From NCBI GenBank assembly GCA_050699595.1, contig JBOHFI010000005.1:69728-133727 (forward strand): a DNA stretch of 64,000 nucleotides. The letters run 5' to 3'. The stretch comes from GCA-003244245 sp050699595. GTDB lineage: Bacteria; Actinomycetota; Actinomycetes; Mycobacteriales; Pseudonocardiaceae. The position numbers were made by a program, and so were the translations under genes. Within the stretch, counting starts at the first letter, position 1, and each line of letters opens with the position of its first letter. Below, piece by piece: positions 51,352 to 60,243 of this stretch. Below the pieces are notes generated by a model. The model had not been told where the DNA came from, did no database searches, and worked only from the letters and a program-made list of their open reading frames with translations.

Positions 51352-52710
51352 ATGAACGCTCACCGCACCATCGCGACGGCGCCGGGGGCGCTGCCGCTGC
51401 TGGGCCACACCGTGGCGTTGCTGCGCAATGCATTGGGATTCCTGAACTCCCTGCCCGATCACGGTGACCTGGTCCGTGTCCGGCTCGGCCCGTCAACGGC
51501 GATCGTGGTCTGCGACCCCGACCTGACACGCCAACTCCTGCTCGACGACCGCACCTTCGACAAAGGTGGCTTCTTCGTCGACATGGTCCGAGACGTGCTC
51601 GGCAACGGCGTCGGCTTCTGCCCGCACAGTGAGCACCGGCGGCAGCGCCGCCTGACCCAGCCCGCCTTCCACCCAGCCCGCCTGCCCGGCTACGCCCAGA
51701 CGATGACCGACCAGATCGCCGCTGTCACCGGCGCCTGGTGCGAGGGCCAGAGCATCGACGTGCTCGCCGAGATGCAGACGATCACCATCAGGACGGTCGC
51801 CGCGACGCTGTTCGGCAGCACACTGTCGCCGGCCACCCTCACCGAGCTGTTCGACGACTTCACCGCCCTCGCGGCAGGCGCCTACCGGCGCATGTTCCTC
51901 CCGCCACCGTTGGGCAAACTGCCCACCCCGGGCAACCGCCGCTACGTTCGGGCTCGCGCCCGCCTCCGTCGCACCGTCGCCACGATCATCGCCGACTACC
52001 GCGGCAGCGGCATCGACCACGGCGACCTGCTGTCCATCCTGCTGGCCACCCGCGACGACCTCGACGGCGACGGTCAGGGGCTGTCCGACACCGAGATCAA
52101 CGACCAGATCGTCACGTTCTTCATCGCCGGCATGGAAACCACCGCCGACACCCTGGCGTGGGCGCTGCACCTACTGGCGGAGCATCCCGACGTCCACCAG
52201 CGGCTGCACGCCGAGATCGACACCGTCCTGGCCGGACGGACCCCGGCCTTCGAGGACCTGCCCAAACTGGAACTGGCTAGCCACATCATCACTGAAACCC
52301 TGCGACTGTACCCGCCGATTTGGATAGTCACCCGCGCCACCACCACCGACACCCAACTCGGCCAGCATCCCCTCCCCGCCGGCACCACCATCGTCGTCAG
52401 CCCCTACCTGATCCAGCACCGGCCGGACCTGCACCCCGATCCCGAACACTTCGACCCTGACCGATGGAACAACCACCAGACCACAGCACCGCCACGTAGT
52501 GGGTTCATCGCCTTCGGTGGCGGCGCCCGCAAATGCATGGGCGACACCTTCGCCCTCACTGAGGTCACCCTCGCCCTGGCGACCATCACCGCCCACTGGC
52601 ACTTGGACCTCGTCCCGGGCCATCAGGTCCGCCCCGCGGTGGGCCCGACGTTGAGCCCACGGGGGCTGCGGATGCGCGCCACCGCCCGTGCCACCGATAT
52701 GCGGTGTTGA
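51352..52710 (+). CDS. Cytochrome P450
   Basis: A 452-residue soluble bacterial P450. The I-helix FFIAGMETTADTLAW, the K-helix ETLRLYPP and the heme loop FGGGARKCMGD (Cys ligand) are intact. It resembles CYP families that oxidise terpenes, such as pentalenene oxygenase. It lies 54 bases before a terpene synthase gene, so it probably oxidises that enzyme's hydrocarbon. The ATG at 51352 follows GAAGGA; an ATG at 51331 is also possible. No ferredoxin gene is adjacent. Confidence 0.9.
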   Translation: MNAHRTIATAPGALPLLGHTVALLRNALGFLNSLPDHGDLVRVRLGPSTAIVVCDPDLTRQLLLDDRTFDKGGFFVDMVRDVLGNGVGFCPHSEHRRQRRLTQPAFHPARLPGYAQTMTDQIAAVTGAWCEGQSIDVLAEMQTITIRTVAATLFGSTLSPATLTELFDDFTALAAGAYRRMFLPPPLGKLPTPGNRRYVRARARLRRTVATIIADYRGSGIDHGDLLSILLATRDDLDGDGQGLSDTEINDQIVTFFIAGMETTADTLAWALHLLAEHPDVHQRLHAEIDTVLAGRTPAFEDLPKLELASHIITETLRLYPPIWIVTRATTTDTQLGQHPLPAGTTIVVSPYLIQHRPDLHPDPEHFDPDRWNNHQTTAPPRSGFIAFGGGARKCMGDTFALTEVTLALATITAHWHLDLVPGHQVRPAVGPTLSPRGLRMRATARATDMRC

Positions 52711-52764
52711 GCGCACCCACTGACGTATCTGAATCGCACCCGTGTCGACGGCAAGGAGCCCTCC

Positions 52765-53769
52765 ATGAAATCCACTGCGCTGCCGATGATCGAGTTGCCC
52801 TTCCCCGCGCGGCTGCATCCCGATGCCGAACGGATCGAGGCGTATGTCCTCGACTGGGCCGCTCGATTCCAGTTGCCTCTCAACGGACTCGCGGCACAAC
52901 ACTTCGGCATGATCGCCGCCTACTGTTATCCCGCCGGGACCTTTCCCGGCATGGAGCTCGCAGCAGCATCGGTGACCTGGCAGTTCCTCACCGACGACCA
53001 GTACGAGGAAGGCCCTTACGGATCGGTGCAGCGGTGGGCGGGCGCCATCAAGGCCGTACGGGGTGTGCTGGGCCCCGACAAGACCGCCGGGCCGCTTGAC
53101 GACGCGCCACTGATTCGTGCACTGGCCGACCTGGCGCACCGTCTCGACGCCATGATGTCACCCGCCTGGAGCAGACGCTATGCCAATCACATGGTGCAGG
53201 CCATGGAAGCAGTGACGCGCGAGCTCCGACTCCGCGACGACGGAACCCCGCCACCGCTCGTCGACCAGGTCGAGATTCGCCGGGGCACAGGGGGATGCTT
53301 CCCCTTCTACGACATCATGGACGCCGTTGACGACGGCGAACTTCCCGACGAGGTCCACGACTCCCCGGTCTACCAGGAGCTCCTCAACGCCGGAGCGGAC
53401 ATCATGGGATGGTCCAACGACTTACACTCGCTCGACAAGGAGATCGCCTGCGGCATGGTGTACAACATCGTGCTGGTGCTGCAACGAGAACGGAACCTCG
53501 ACCGGGAACAAGCCTTCAGCCAGGCACGAATCCTCATCGCCGACAGGGTAAACGACCTTCTCGCGACACAGCGCCGTCTTCCCGATCTATGCCAGTCCCT
53601 GGGTCTCGATCAGACCACCCAAGACGTGGTACATCGTCGTGCGGCGAGCCTTCTGGACATGATCGCCGGATGCAACCAGTGGTACACCAACACCGCCCGC
53701 TATCAGCAGCCGATCCCTGAACCCCAGACGAAGCCCGTGGAAGACTTGTTCGCTCCCGGTTCCAGTTGA
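52765..53769 (+). CDS. Class I terpene synthase
   Basis: A 334-residue terpene cyclase. The Asp-rich motif is DDQYE (77-81), the NSE motif is NDLHSLDKE (218-226), the pyrophosphate sensor Arg is near 172-173 and the C-terminal RY pair is at 312-313, all expected for ionisation of a prenyl diphosphate with Mg. Size suits a sesquiterpene synthase using farnesyl diphosphate. The AAGGAG site and 54-base gap suggest co-expression with the P450. Product not predictable by eye. Confidence 0.9.
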   Translation: MKSTALPMIELPFPARLHPDAERIEAYVLDWAARFQLPLNGLAAQHFGMIAAYCYPAGTFPGMELAAASVTWQFLTDDQYEEGPYGSVQRWAGAIKAVRGVLGPDKTAGPLDDAPLIRALADLAHRLDAMMSPAWSRRYANHMVQAMEAVTRELRLRDDGTPPPLVDQVEIRRGTGGCFPFYDIMDAVDDGELPDEVHDSPVYQELLNAGADIMGWSNDLHSLDKEIACGMVYNIVLVLQRERNLDREQAFSQARILIADRVNDLLATQRRLPDLCQSLGLDQTTQDVVHRRAASLLDMIAGCNQWYTNTARYQQPIPEPQTKPVEDLFAPGSS

Positions 53770-53923
53770 TCACAGGCCTGGCAATCACCCTGGTTCAGAA
53801 ACGCATCCTCGACGGGGCCCTGCCCTCGACCCTCATTACCTCTCACTCGTGATCACAGATCGTGAAAACCCCAGGCCCATCCTCAGCGCACCCCGCCAAC
53901 CCGTGTCACCCACTCACCCCCGC

Positions 53924-54199
53924 TTAATCCTGGAGTGTCGGAATACCAAAAATTATAACAGGAGGGTCTAAATCTCCATCTGCATTAAGCATGTACTCTG
54001 CCAGTTCCGGCGGCTGTTGACTCATGTCCCGAATCGCATACCCAAACACCGCTAGCTGGGAAATGTTTTTATACGACTTGGCTGGAAACGGGACGGCTTC
54101 ATATGAAACGATTTTCTCTACTGGATAGAACTTTCTATCCCCCTCAAAGTCAGCGTCACTGTAAAAATACATACCTTGCCCACTCGCGGGGTCAGGCAT
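53924..54199 (-). CDS. Beta/gamma-crystallin-like small protein
   Basis: A 91-residue protein with a near-perfect GAAGGAGG site before the ATG. The first 35 residues, with MYFYSDADFEGDRKFYP, suggest a beta/gamma-crystallin-type Greek-key half (Y/F-x-D-x-x-F-x-G-x), followed by KNISQLAVFGYAIRDM. Its base composition is clearly lower in GC than the surroundings, indicating recent acquisition. Family assignment is tentative; role unknown. Confidence 0.55.
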   Translation of the reverse strand: MPDPASGQGMYFYSDADFEGDRKFYPVEKIVSYEAVPFPAKSYKNISQLAVFGYAIRDMSQQPPELAEYMLNADGDLDPPVIIFGIPTLQD

Positions 54200-54474
54200 T
54201 CGAAACCTCCTTCGTTAGGAACTCCAGGAGACTTCATTATTGCGACCTCCGCAGCAACTTCACAACCATCCGAACTCGTGATCACCCCATAGTGACTCAC
54301 CAACAACCTTCCATAGGTACCGGCACGATACAGAGAGTTACACCTGGTGAGCGGTGAGCAGCAGCAACTCCGGGTCAGGCGCCGTCGTCCGCGCCCAAGC
54401 GGCCACCGCCCTACGCGCTCTCCTCACGACCCACCACCACCGCGCCACCGCCCGATCAGCCACAGGAGGGCCGC

Positions 54475-54726
54475 ATGAGACCCGACCTCGACACCGCGTT
54501 GACCGCGATCGACACCGCCCTCGGCGACCACGCTTGCCAGCACTGCGGGCGGTGGGCGAGTCACCTTCAGCGGATTTCCGCTCCGAGGACTGCCAGCCCA
54601 CCCTATGTGCAGGTCGCCAACGCCGTCCGCGCCGCCATCCTGACCAAGAAGTTCCACCCGGGCGACAAGCTGCCCTCCCGCAACGAGCTAGCCAAGACCT
54701 ACGCCGTCGCGCCGATGACGGTGCAG
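54475..54726 (+). pseudogene. 5' part of disrupted GntR gene, fused to small Zn protein
   Basis: The ATG at 54475 follows a strong AGGAGGG. The first codons (RPDLDTALTAIDTALG, then CQHCGR) belong to a small zinc-finger protein; the expected continuation SEDCQ is found one frame over, so there is an indel near 54550. From about residue 40 the frame reads a GntR winged helix (PPYVQVANAVRAAI, LPSRNELAKTYAVAPMTVQ), and it is then cut by the IS3 element. The rest resumes at 56257 in the same frame. Confidence 0.75.
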
Positions 54727-54773
54727 TGTGTTTCCCCTCGTAACGTGGAGACATCGCCGGTAAGGGAGGGGCG

Positions 54774-55070
54774 GTGTCACAGACACGCAGGAAGTTTGAT
54801 CAGGACTTCAAGGAAGGCGCGGTGCGGCTGGTCCGGGAGACCGGCAAGCCGATCGCGCAGGTTGCCCGGGAGCTGGGAGTCCATGACGGGACGTTGGGCA
54901 ACTGGGTCAACGCGGACCGGCGGCGCCGGGAGCGCGGCGGTGGCTCGCTGAGCGAGGGCGAACGGGCGGAACTGGTTCGGTTGCGCAAGCACTGCGTGGA
55001 GTTGCAGATGCGGTGTGATGTCCTCAAGCGCAGTGTGGTCCTCTGGGTCGAGGAAGCGATGGGCCGGTAG
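54774..55070 (+). CDS. IS3 transposase OrfA
   Basis: A 98-residue protein: an HTH region with KFDQDFKEGAVRLVRETGKP then QVARELGVHDGTLGNWV, and a C-terminal coiled segment with ELVRLRKHCVELQM. It recognises the terminal repeats. GTG start after GGGAGGGG. OrfB lies in the minus-one frame two bases later, so a fused OrfAB by frameshifting is expected for the family, though no slippery site was verified. Confidence 0.88.
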   Translation: MSQTRRKFDQDFKEGAVRLVRETGKPIAQVARELGVHDGTLGNWVNADRRRRERGGGSLSEGERAELVRLRKHCVELQMRCDVLKRSVVLWVEEAMGR

Positions 55071-55072
55071 CC

Positions 55073-55948
55073 GTGGCCGCCTTCATCGCTTCCCAGAGGG
55101 ACGATCACGGCATCCCGTATGCCACCGCGTGCCGGGCGCTGGGGGTGTCTCAGTCGTGGTTCTACAAGTGGAAGACCGGCACGTTACCTCCACGGGCAGC
55201 GCGCAGGGAAAGGCTCAAGGCCGAGGTCAGCCGGCTATTCGGTGCTCACGGAGGCACCTACGGCGCGCCCAGGATCACCGCGGATCTGCGGGATGCGGGG
55301 TGGCGGGTCAGCGAGAACACCGTCGCGGCGCTGATGCGCGAGCAGGGTCTTGCCGCGCGACGCCGCAAGCGGCGCAGGTGCACCACCGGGTCTGGTAGGG
55401 GACGCTGGCGTGCCCCGGATCTGGTGAAACGGGACTTCGCCGCCGAGGGAATCAACCAGAAATGGTATGGCGATGGAACCGAGATCCCCACCGGTGAGGG
55501 CAAGCTGTATCTGGCGTCGGTGCTGGACGTGGGCTCCCGGCGGGTGGTGGGGTTCGCCCTCTCGGAGCATCACGACGCGGAGCCGGCCTACGGGGCGCCG
55601 GCGATGGCGGTGGCCGTGCGCGGCGGCCAGGTACCCGGCGTGATCATGCACACCGACTGCGGCAGCGAGTACACCGCAGGCCTGTTTCGTGCCGCCTGCG
55701 GGCGTCCGGCGATCCGCCAGTCGATGGGCCGGCCCGGGTCAGCCCTGGACAACGCGGTGATCGAGGCGTGGCACTCCACGCTGACCTTCGAACTGCGCTC
55801 GCGGGAGACCTTCGCCACCAAGGCCGCCGCCCGGGCCCGGGTTCCCGCCTGGATCGATGACTACAACCGGTACCGGCGTCACTCCGCGTGCGACATGCTC
55901 AGCCCGGTCGACTACGAACTCGCCCAGGCCCGCAGGCAGGTCGCGTGA
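55073..55948 (+). CDS. IS3 transposase OrfB (DDE integrase)
   Basis: A 291-residue rve-type integrase. An HTH_21-like domain (YGAPRITADLRDAG) precedes the catalytic core with the acidic residues in WYGDGTEI, MHTDCGSEYT and NAVIEAWHSTL, and the usual YNRYRRHSA and LSPVDYE end. All three catalytic acids are present, so it should be active together with OrfA. Confidence 0.9.
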   Translation: MAAFIASQRDDHGIPYATACRALGVSQSWFYKWKTGTLPPRAARRERLKAEVSRLFGAHGGTYGAPRITADLRDAGWRVSENTVAALMREQGLAARRRKRRRCTTGSGRGRWRAPDLVKRDFAAEGINQKWYGDGTEIPTGEGKLYLASVLDVGSRRVVGFALSEHHDAEPAYGAPAMAVAVRGGQVPGVIMHTDCGSEYTAGLFRAACGRPAIRQSMGRPGSALDNAVIEAWHSTLTFELRSRETFATKAAARARVPAWIDDYNRYRRHSACDMLSPVDYELAQARRQVA

Positions 55949-56256
55949 CCCACCAGCCAGCCCGCACGACGAACCAGAACAACCGGAGAACGAACGGAAG
56001 CGGCTGCGCCGCCGCTGGCCTTGTGGTGCCCGCGCAGGGTACGGGGCCGCCCCTCGGGCCTCAAGGGTGCTTCGCATCGCGCTACGCACGACGCACCTTC
56101 GGCGCGCCCTTGACCCCCGAGCCTCTGCGACCCCTTAGGCAGGAAACGGCGGGCAGGCCAGGCCTGCCCCACCACGGGACGCGGGCACCACAAGACCAGC
56201 CACCCCGTTCAACATCACTACAACCGAAGTCTCCACAGTTCGAGGGGGGATTGACA

Positions 56257-56947
56257 GCAGAACGCCCTGCGCGAGCTGCGGGAAGAAGGACTCATCGTCT
56301 CCCGGCAGGGCAGCGGCGTCTTCGTCCGGGAACGCACCGAACGCCCCGTTGGCCTCGGGCCCTACATCGAACGCGCCTTCGACACCCAGCATGTCGTGAT
56401 CGACTTCGCTGGCTTCTCCGGGGAGACCTTGCAGGGCATCATGCAGGAACCCCTGGACAAGATCCGGATCGGACGCCTGACACCGGAATCGATCCACGTG
56501 CGCATCCTCGTCCCGGACACCACCGTGCCGATGGCGCTGCCCTGCCAGGTCGAGGACCTGGCCGACAGCCCCGAGTTCCGCGCCCGCGCGACCGGGATCA
56601 TGCGCCGCAACACCCTCGCCATCGTCGACAACGTCACCGAGCTCGGCGAACTGGGCCTGGTCACCGATGTCTCCGCCGAGGTCCGGGTGCACCGCGCCGC
56701 GCCCCTGTTCAAGCTCTATCTGATCAACAACCAGGAAGTGTTCTTCGGCTTCTACCCCGTCCGAGAGCACATCATCTCCCTCGGAGGTGAGCCCCGCGCG
56801 ATCTACGACGTCATGGGCAAAGACGCCATCCTCTTCCACCACTCCACCACCGACGACGACACCTCCACCGGCTCCCAATACGTCGAGCAAGCCCGCGCCT
56901 GGTTCGACAGTGTGTGGACCACCATCGCCACCGAGTTCACCCGATGA
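56257..56947 (+). pseudogene. 3' part of the IS3-disrupted GntR gene
   Basis: Reads on from the 54726 breakpoint in frame: NALRELREEGLIVSRQGSGV completes the GntR winged helix, and a 215-residue C-terminal domain follows (VVIDFAGFSGETL, then DKIRIGRLTPESIHVRIL, ending EQARAWFDSVW). Internal ATGs exist, so a truncated C-terminal protein could be made but would not bind DNA. Its stop overlaps the HAD gene start (ATGA), the usual actinobacterial GntR-HAD pair. Confidence 0.78.
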
Positions 56948-57645
56948 CCCCAGCCACCGCCGACGACCCGGGAACACTGCGTCACATCCTCACTCGCACC
57001 ACCGCCCTGCTACTCGACTTCGACGGCCCGGTCTGTAGCGTTTTCGCCGGTCTGGCCGCCCACACCGTGGTCACCCAACTGTGCCTGGTCCTCGCGGACG
57101 GCGGCTATGGCGACCCACCCGTCGAGATCGAGAAAAGTGACGATCCCTTCCAAGTCTTGACCTACGCCGCCAGCCTGGGCGAGGACGAAGCCCACTACGT
57201 CCACGCCGCCTTCACCGCCCTCGAAGTCGAAGCCATCACCACCGCTGAGCCCACCCCCGGCGCGCACGACCTCATCCGCGCGTGGTCCGCCACCGGCCGG
57301 CCACTGGCCATCGTCAGCAACAACAGCACCATCGCCATCCACGCCTACCTCGACCTGCACAACCTCCGGACCCGCGTCACCCACGTGTCCGCCCGCACCA
57401 ACCCAGACCCCGCCCTCCTCAAACCACACCCACACCTACTGACCACAGCCCTGACCGCACTCAACGTTCCCCCGGCAGCCGCGACGTTCATCGGCGACTC
57501 CGTGACCGACATCGAGGCGGCGCGCGCCGCCGGCACCATGTCCATCGGCTACGCCAACAAACCCCGCAAGACAGCCGAACTCATCACAGCCGGCGCGGAC
57601 ACAGTGATCAGCACACCCGCCGCCCTGTCCGAACAGATCACGTGA
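56944..57645 (+). CDS. HAD-family phosphatase
   Basis: A 233-residue haloacid-dehalogenase-like hydrolase of the phosphoglycolate-phosphatase type: nucleophile loop LLLDFDGPVC, motif II IVSNNST, motif III Lys in LLKPHPHLL and motif IV FIGDSVTDIEAA. It overlaps the end of the GntR gene, so it was once co-translated with it. Loss of the regulator's first half may uncouple its control. Substrate unknown. Confidence 0.85.
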   Translation: MTPATADDPGTLRHILTRTTALLLDFDGPVCSVFAGLAAHTVVTQLCLVLADGGYGDPPVEIEKSDDPFQVLTYAASLGEDEAHYVHAAFTALEVEAITTAEPTPGAHDLIRAWSATGRPLAIVSNNSTIAIHAYLDLHNLRTRVTHVSARTNPDPALLKPHPHLLTTALTALNVPPAAATFIGDSVTDIEAARAAGTMSIGYANKPRKTAELITAGADTVISTPAALSEQIT

Positions 57646-57747
57646 TCGTCAACATCTAATGATCACCGGGCTGCGCCCCCGAGCTAGGGCGCGTATAGGG
57701 CGCAGCCACTCGCAAACCACCGGATACGCCCGGACGACACCGGACAC

Positions 57748-57825
57748 AACGAAGACCGGCCCCCGACCGTGTTCCTGCTGGTCGAGGGCCGATCCTGCTG
57801 GTGTGGCGGGTCAAGGATTCGAACC
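57748..57825 (+). repeat. Right att-like repeat at tRNA-Tyr 3' end
   Basis: The partner of 50912-50989. It covers the 3' end of the functional tRNA-Tyr gene and its terminator. An element integrating at the tRNA 3' end would regenerate the gene here and leave a copy at its other end, which is what is seen. Confidence 0.78.
57758..57790 (-). terminator. Terminator hairpin of tRNA-Tyr
   Basis: Eleven-base arms (57758-57768 and 57780-57790, one mismatch) with an 11-base loop, 14 bases downstream of the tRNA 3' end on the minus strand. The left att copy has a perfect version of the same hairpin. Confidence 0.6.
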
Positions 57826-57886
57826 TTGGAAGGCATCAGCCGACGGATTTACAGTCCGCTCCCATTGGCCGCTCGGGCAACCCGCC
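57804..57886 (-). tRNA. tRNA-Tyr (anticodon GTA)
   Basis: Read on the minus strand: acceptor GGCGGGTT, D-arm GCCCGAGCGGCCAATGGGAG, anticodon loop CTGTAAA with GTA, a long variable arm as in class II bacterial tRNA-Tyr, T-arm AAGGTTCGAATCCTT and acceptor GACCCGCC plus discriminator A. The CCA end is not encoded. The 3' end served as the integration target for the island to the left. Confidence 0.95.
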
Positions 57887-57984
57887 TGGTGGCCGGGTGC
57901 TCCGGCCGTGGGACACGATACTACACAGGGTCATGCTGGCGTGGCGGGTAAGGTCGGCACCGGCTCAACCGGGAGGAGGCTGCG

Positions 57985-58476
57985 GTGGCGGATCCATCGT
58001 TCGATGTGGTCAGCAAGGTCGACCGGCAGGAAGTCGACAATGCGCTCAACCAGGCGATCAAGGAGCTGACGACCCGGTTCGACTTCCGCGGCACCGGGGC
58101 GAAGGCGACCTGGACCGGTGAGGAGGCGATCACGATCGAAGCGCAGACCGAGGAGCGCTGCCGCGCCGCCATCGACGTGGTCAAGGGCAAGCTGATCAAG
58201 CGGGGCATCTCACTGAAGGCCTTCGAGGTGGACGAACCAGCCGTATCAGGTAAAGTCTACCGGAGCACCGGGCGCATCCTGCAGGGCATCAGCCAGGACA
58301 AGGCAAAGGAGATCGCCAAGGCGGTCCGGGACGAGAAGCTCAAGGGTGTGCAGGCCCAGATCCAGGGCGACCAGCTGCGCGTCACGGGCAAGAAGCGCGA
58401 CGATCTGCAAGCCGTCATCGCCCTGTTGAAGGACCGTGACTTCGGCCTCCCGCTGCAGTTCACCAACTACAGGTGA
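57985..58476 (+). CDS. yajQ: YajQ-family protein (nucleotide/c-di-GMP binding)
   Basis: A 163-residue YajQ protein: ADPSFDVVSKVDRQEVDNAL, FDFRGTGA and the C-terminal LLKDRDFGLPLQFTNYR. Family members bind nucleotides, in some species cyclic di-GMP. GTG start after GGGAGGAGG. It marks the return of backbone genes right of the tRNA. Confidence 0.93.
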   Translation: MADPSFDVVSKVDRQEVDNALNQAIKELTTRFDFRGTGAKATWTGEEAITIEAQTEERCRAAIDVVKGKLIKRGISLKAFEVDEPAVSGKVYRSTGRILQGISQDKAKEIAKAVRDEKLKGVQAQIQGDQLRVTGKKRDDLQAVIALLKDRDFGLPLQFTNYR

Positions 58477-58578
58477 TTGTGGCCAGTCGTGGCGGGTCGT
58501 CAAACGTTGAACCTATATCGGCCTGCGCGACCGGATAGACCACACGGTGGTATCTCGGGTAGCGAGATTGGAAAGCCC

Positions 58579-59253
58579 GTGAGCAACGTGGAGTCACAAA
58601 ACGCGAAAAGTGGGCACAGTTTCCCGTGGGGAACATTCTGGTCAGCCGTAGGGGCGCTAGTAGGCATTGCGACAATCGTTATATCGCTGGTTTTCACCAA
58701 CCAGCCCAGCCCTCTCCCACTCGTCCAACCCACCAGCTCTCCCTCACCCGCCCAATCCTCGCCAGAGGGCACGCTCACCGTCCCCCCTCCCTCGAGTGAC
58801 AGCCCGGCCCCAGCTCAGGATCATGAACCCGACGAATTCAGACTTCAGGGCTTACTCTTCCCGGGAACCATCAAGGACTGCACACCGAACCGAGACGTGG
58901 AGTCGAGTCAGGTATTAGCCGCCTTGAACTGTACCGCCACTCGAGCGGGCCCAGAACGCACGCCACTGATCCGCCAATTCGCCTCCGGTGCAGCTTTGGA
59001 AGAAAGCATGGAGAAAGAGTCGAGCTTCGTGACGAACCCCGAAGGAAACTGCTCCTCAGGGAACGAATACGCGGGCCACTGGAAATTATTTGAAATTACG
59101 AGAGGAAACCTCGTCTGTCGATACCAAAACGGACTATTCCGGATCGCGTGGTCATACCATAGCGCGAACATTTCGATAGTTGCCGAATCAACTAACCCTA
59201 CTGAACTCTGGTCCTGGTGGTTGTACACGTGCGGGCACTCTTTTCATCAGTGA
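58579..59253 (+). CDS. Membrane-anchored extracellular hypothetical protein
   Basis: A 224-residue protein with one N-terminal membrane helix (about 22-42), a Pro/Ser-rich linker (about 43-85) and an extracellular domain with five cysteines (for example CTPN, LNCTATRAG, NCSSGN, LVCRYQNG). The architecture resembles the outer part of actinobacterial kinase-linked or secreted binding proteins, but no family is recognised. The GTG at 58579 follows GGAAAG. Codon use is less GC-biased than in neighbours. Confidence 0.6.
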   Translation: MSNVESQNAKSGHSFPWGTFWSAVGALVGIATIVISLVFTNQPSPLPLVQPTSSPSPAQSSPEGTLTVPPPSSDSPAPAQDHEPDEFRLQGLLFPGTIKDCTPNRDVESSQVLAALNCTATRAGPERTPLIRQFASGAALEESMEKESSFVTNPEGNCSSGNEYAGHWKLFEITRGNLVCRYQNGLFRIAWSYHSANISIVAESTNPTELWSWWLYTCGHSFHQ

Positions 59254-59357
59254 TCGCAAGAGCTGGCAGACCGAGCCGGACACGACGCCGGTCACAGCCC
59301 ACCTTGCAACCATGACGTCTGGACACAGAAGCCCCATGTGCCGTATATCAACTATCG

Positions 59358-60233
59358 GTGAAGGGGATCGTGTTGGCCGGCGGGAGTGGCACTCGGCTGT
59401 ACCCGGTCACCCAGGCCGTCTGCAAGCAGCTGCTGCCGGTGTACGACAAGCCGATGGTGTACTACCCGCTCTCGGTGCTCATGCTGGCCGGGATCCGGCA
59501 GATCCTGATCATCTCCACCCCGTCGGACCTGCCGCTGTTCCGCCGCCTGCTCGGTGACGGCGCCGCGCTGGGTCTGCGGCTGAGCTACGCCGAGCAGGCC
59601 AAGCCGAATGGCCTGGCTGAGGCCTTCCTGATCGGCGCGGACTTCATCGGAGACGACTCGGTCGCGCTGGTGCTGGGCGACAACATCTTCTACGGCCCCG
59701 GCTTCTCCGGCCGGCTCCAGCAGTGCGTCACCAGCGTGGACGGTTGTGTGTTGTTCGGATACCCGGTCAAAGACCCGCGGCGCTACGGGGTCGGCGAGGT
59801 CGACGCCGCCGGAAGGTTGATCTCCATCGAGGAGAAGCCCACCAAACCCCGCTCGAACAAGGCGATCACCGGCCTGTACCTCTACGACAACGACGTGGTG
59901 CAGATCGCTCGCTCACTCACCCCGTCCGCGCGCGGCGAGCTGGAGATCACCGATGTGAACGTGCACTACCTGCGGCAGGGCCGGGCGACGCTGATCGACC
60001 TGGGCCGGGGCTTCGCGTGGCTGGACACCGGAACCCACGAGTCGCTGCTGGAGGCCGGCCAGTTCGTCCAGGTGCTCGAACATCGCCAAGGCGTGCGGAT
60101 CGCCTGCCTGGAGGAGATCGCGCTGCGGATGGGCTTCATCGACGCCGACGCCTGCTACGCGCTGGGTCAGTCGCTGGCGAAGTCCAGCTACGGTCAGTAC
60201 GTCATGGACATCGCCCGCTCCGCGCTGACCTAG
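59358..60233 (+). CDS. rmlA: Glucose-1-phosphate thymidylyltransferase RmlA
   Basis: A 291-residue nucleotidyltransferase making dTDP-glucose, the first step to dTDP-rhamnose and other deoxysugars. The N-terminal signature LAGGSGTRLYPVT, QLLPVYDKPMVYYPL, LGDNIFYG, EEKPTKPRSNKAITGLY and FAWLDTGTHESL are all present. GTG start. No other rml gene is next to it. Confidence 0.95.
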   Translation: MKGIVLAGGSGTRLYPVTQAVCKQLLPVYDKPMVYYPLSVLMLAGIRQILIISTPSDLPLFRRLLGDGAALGLRLSYAEQAKPNGLAEAFLIGADFIGDDSVALVLGDNIFYGPGFSGRLQQCVTSVDGCVLFGYPVKDPRRYGVGEVDAAGRLISIEEKPTKPRSNKAITGLYLYDNDVVQIARSLTPSARGELEITDVNVHYLRQGRATLIDLGRGFAWLDTGTHESLLEAGQFVQVLEHRQGVRIACLEEIALRMGFIDADACYALGQSLAKSSYGQYVMDIARSALT

Positions 60234-60243
60234 TACCAGGGCA

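Larger units (their letters stand above)
54727..56256 (+). mobile_element. IS3-family insertion sequence (about 1,530 bp)
   Basis: Imperfect terminal inverted repeats (left TTCCCCTCG...GTGGAGAC, right GTCTCCAC...CGAGGGGGGA) enclose orfA and orfB. The element ends TG...CA and is flanked by GCAG on both sides (54723-54726 and 56257-56260), a likely target-site duplication. Removing it plus one GCAG restores the GntR frame exactly. About 280 bases between orfB and the right repeat hold no gene, which is long for IS3. The element looks intact and recent. Confidence 0.85.
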
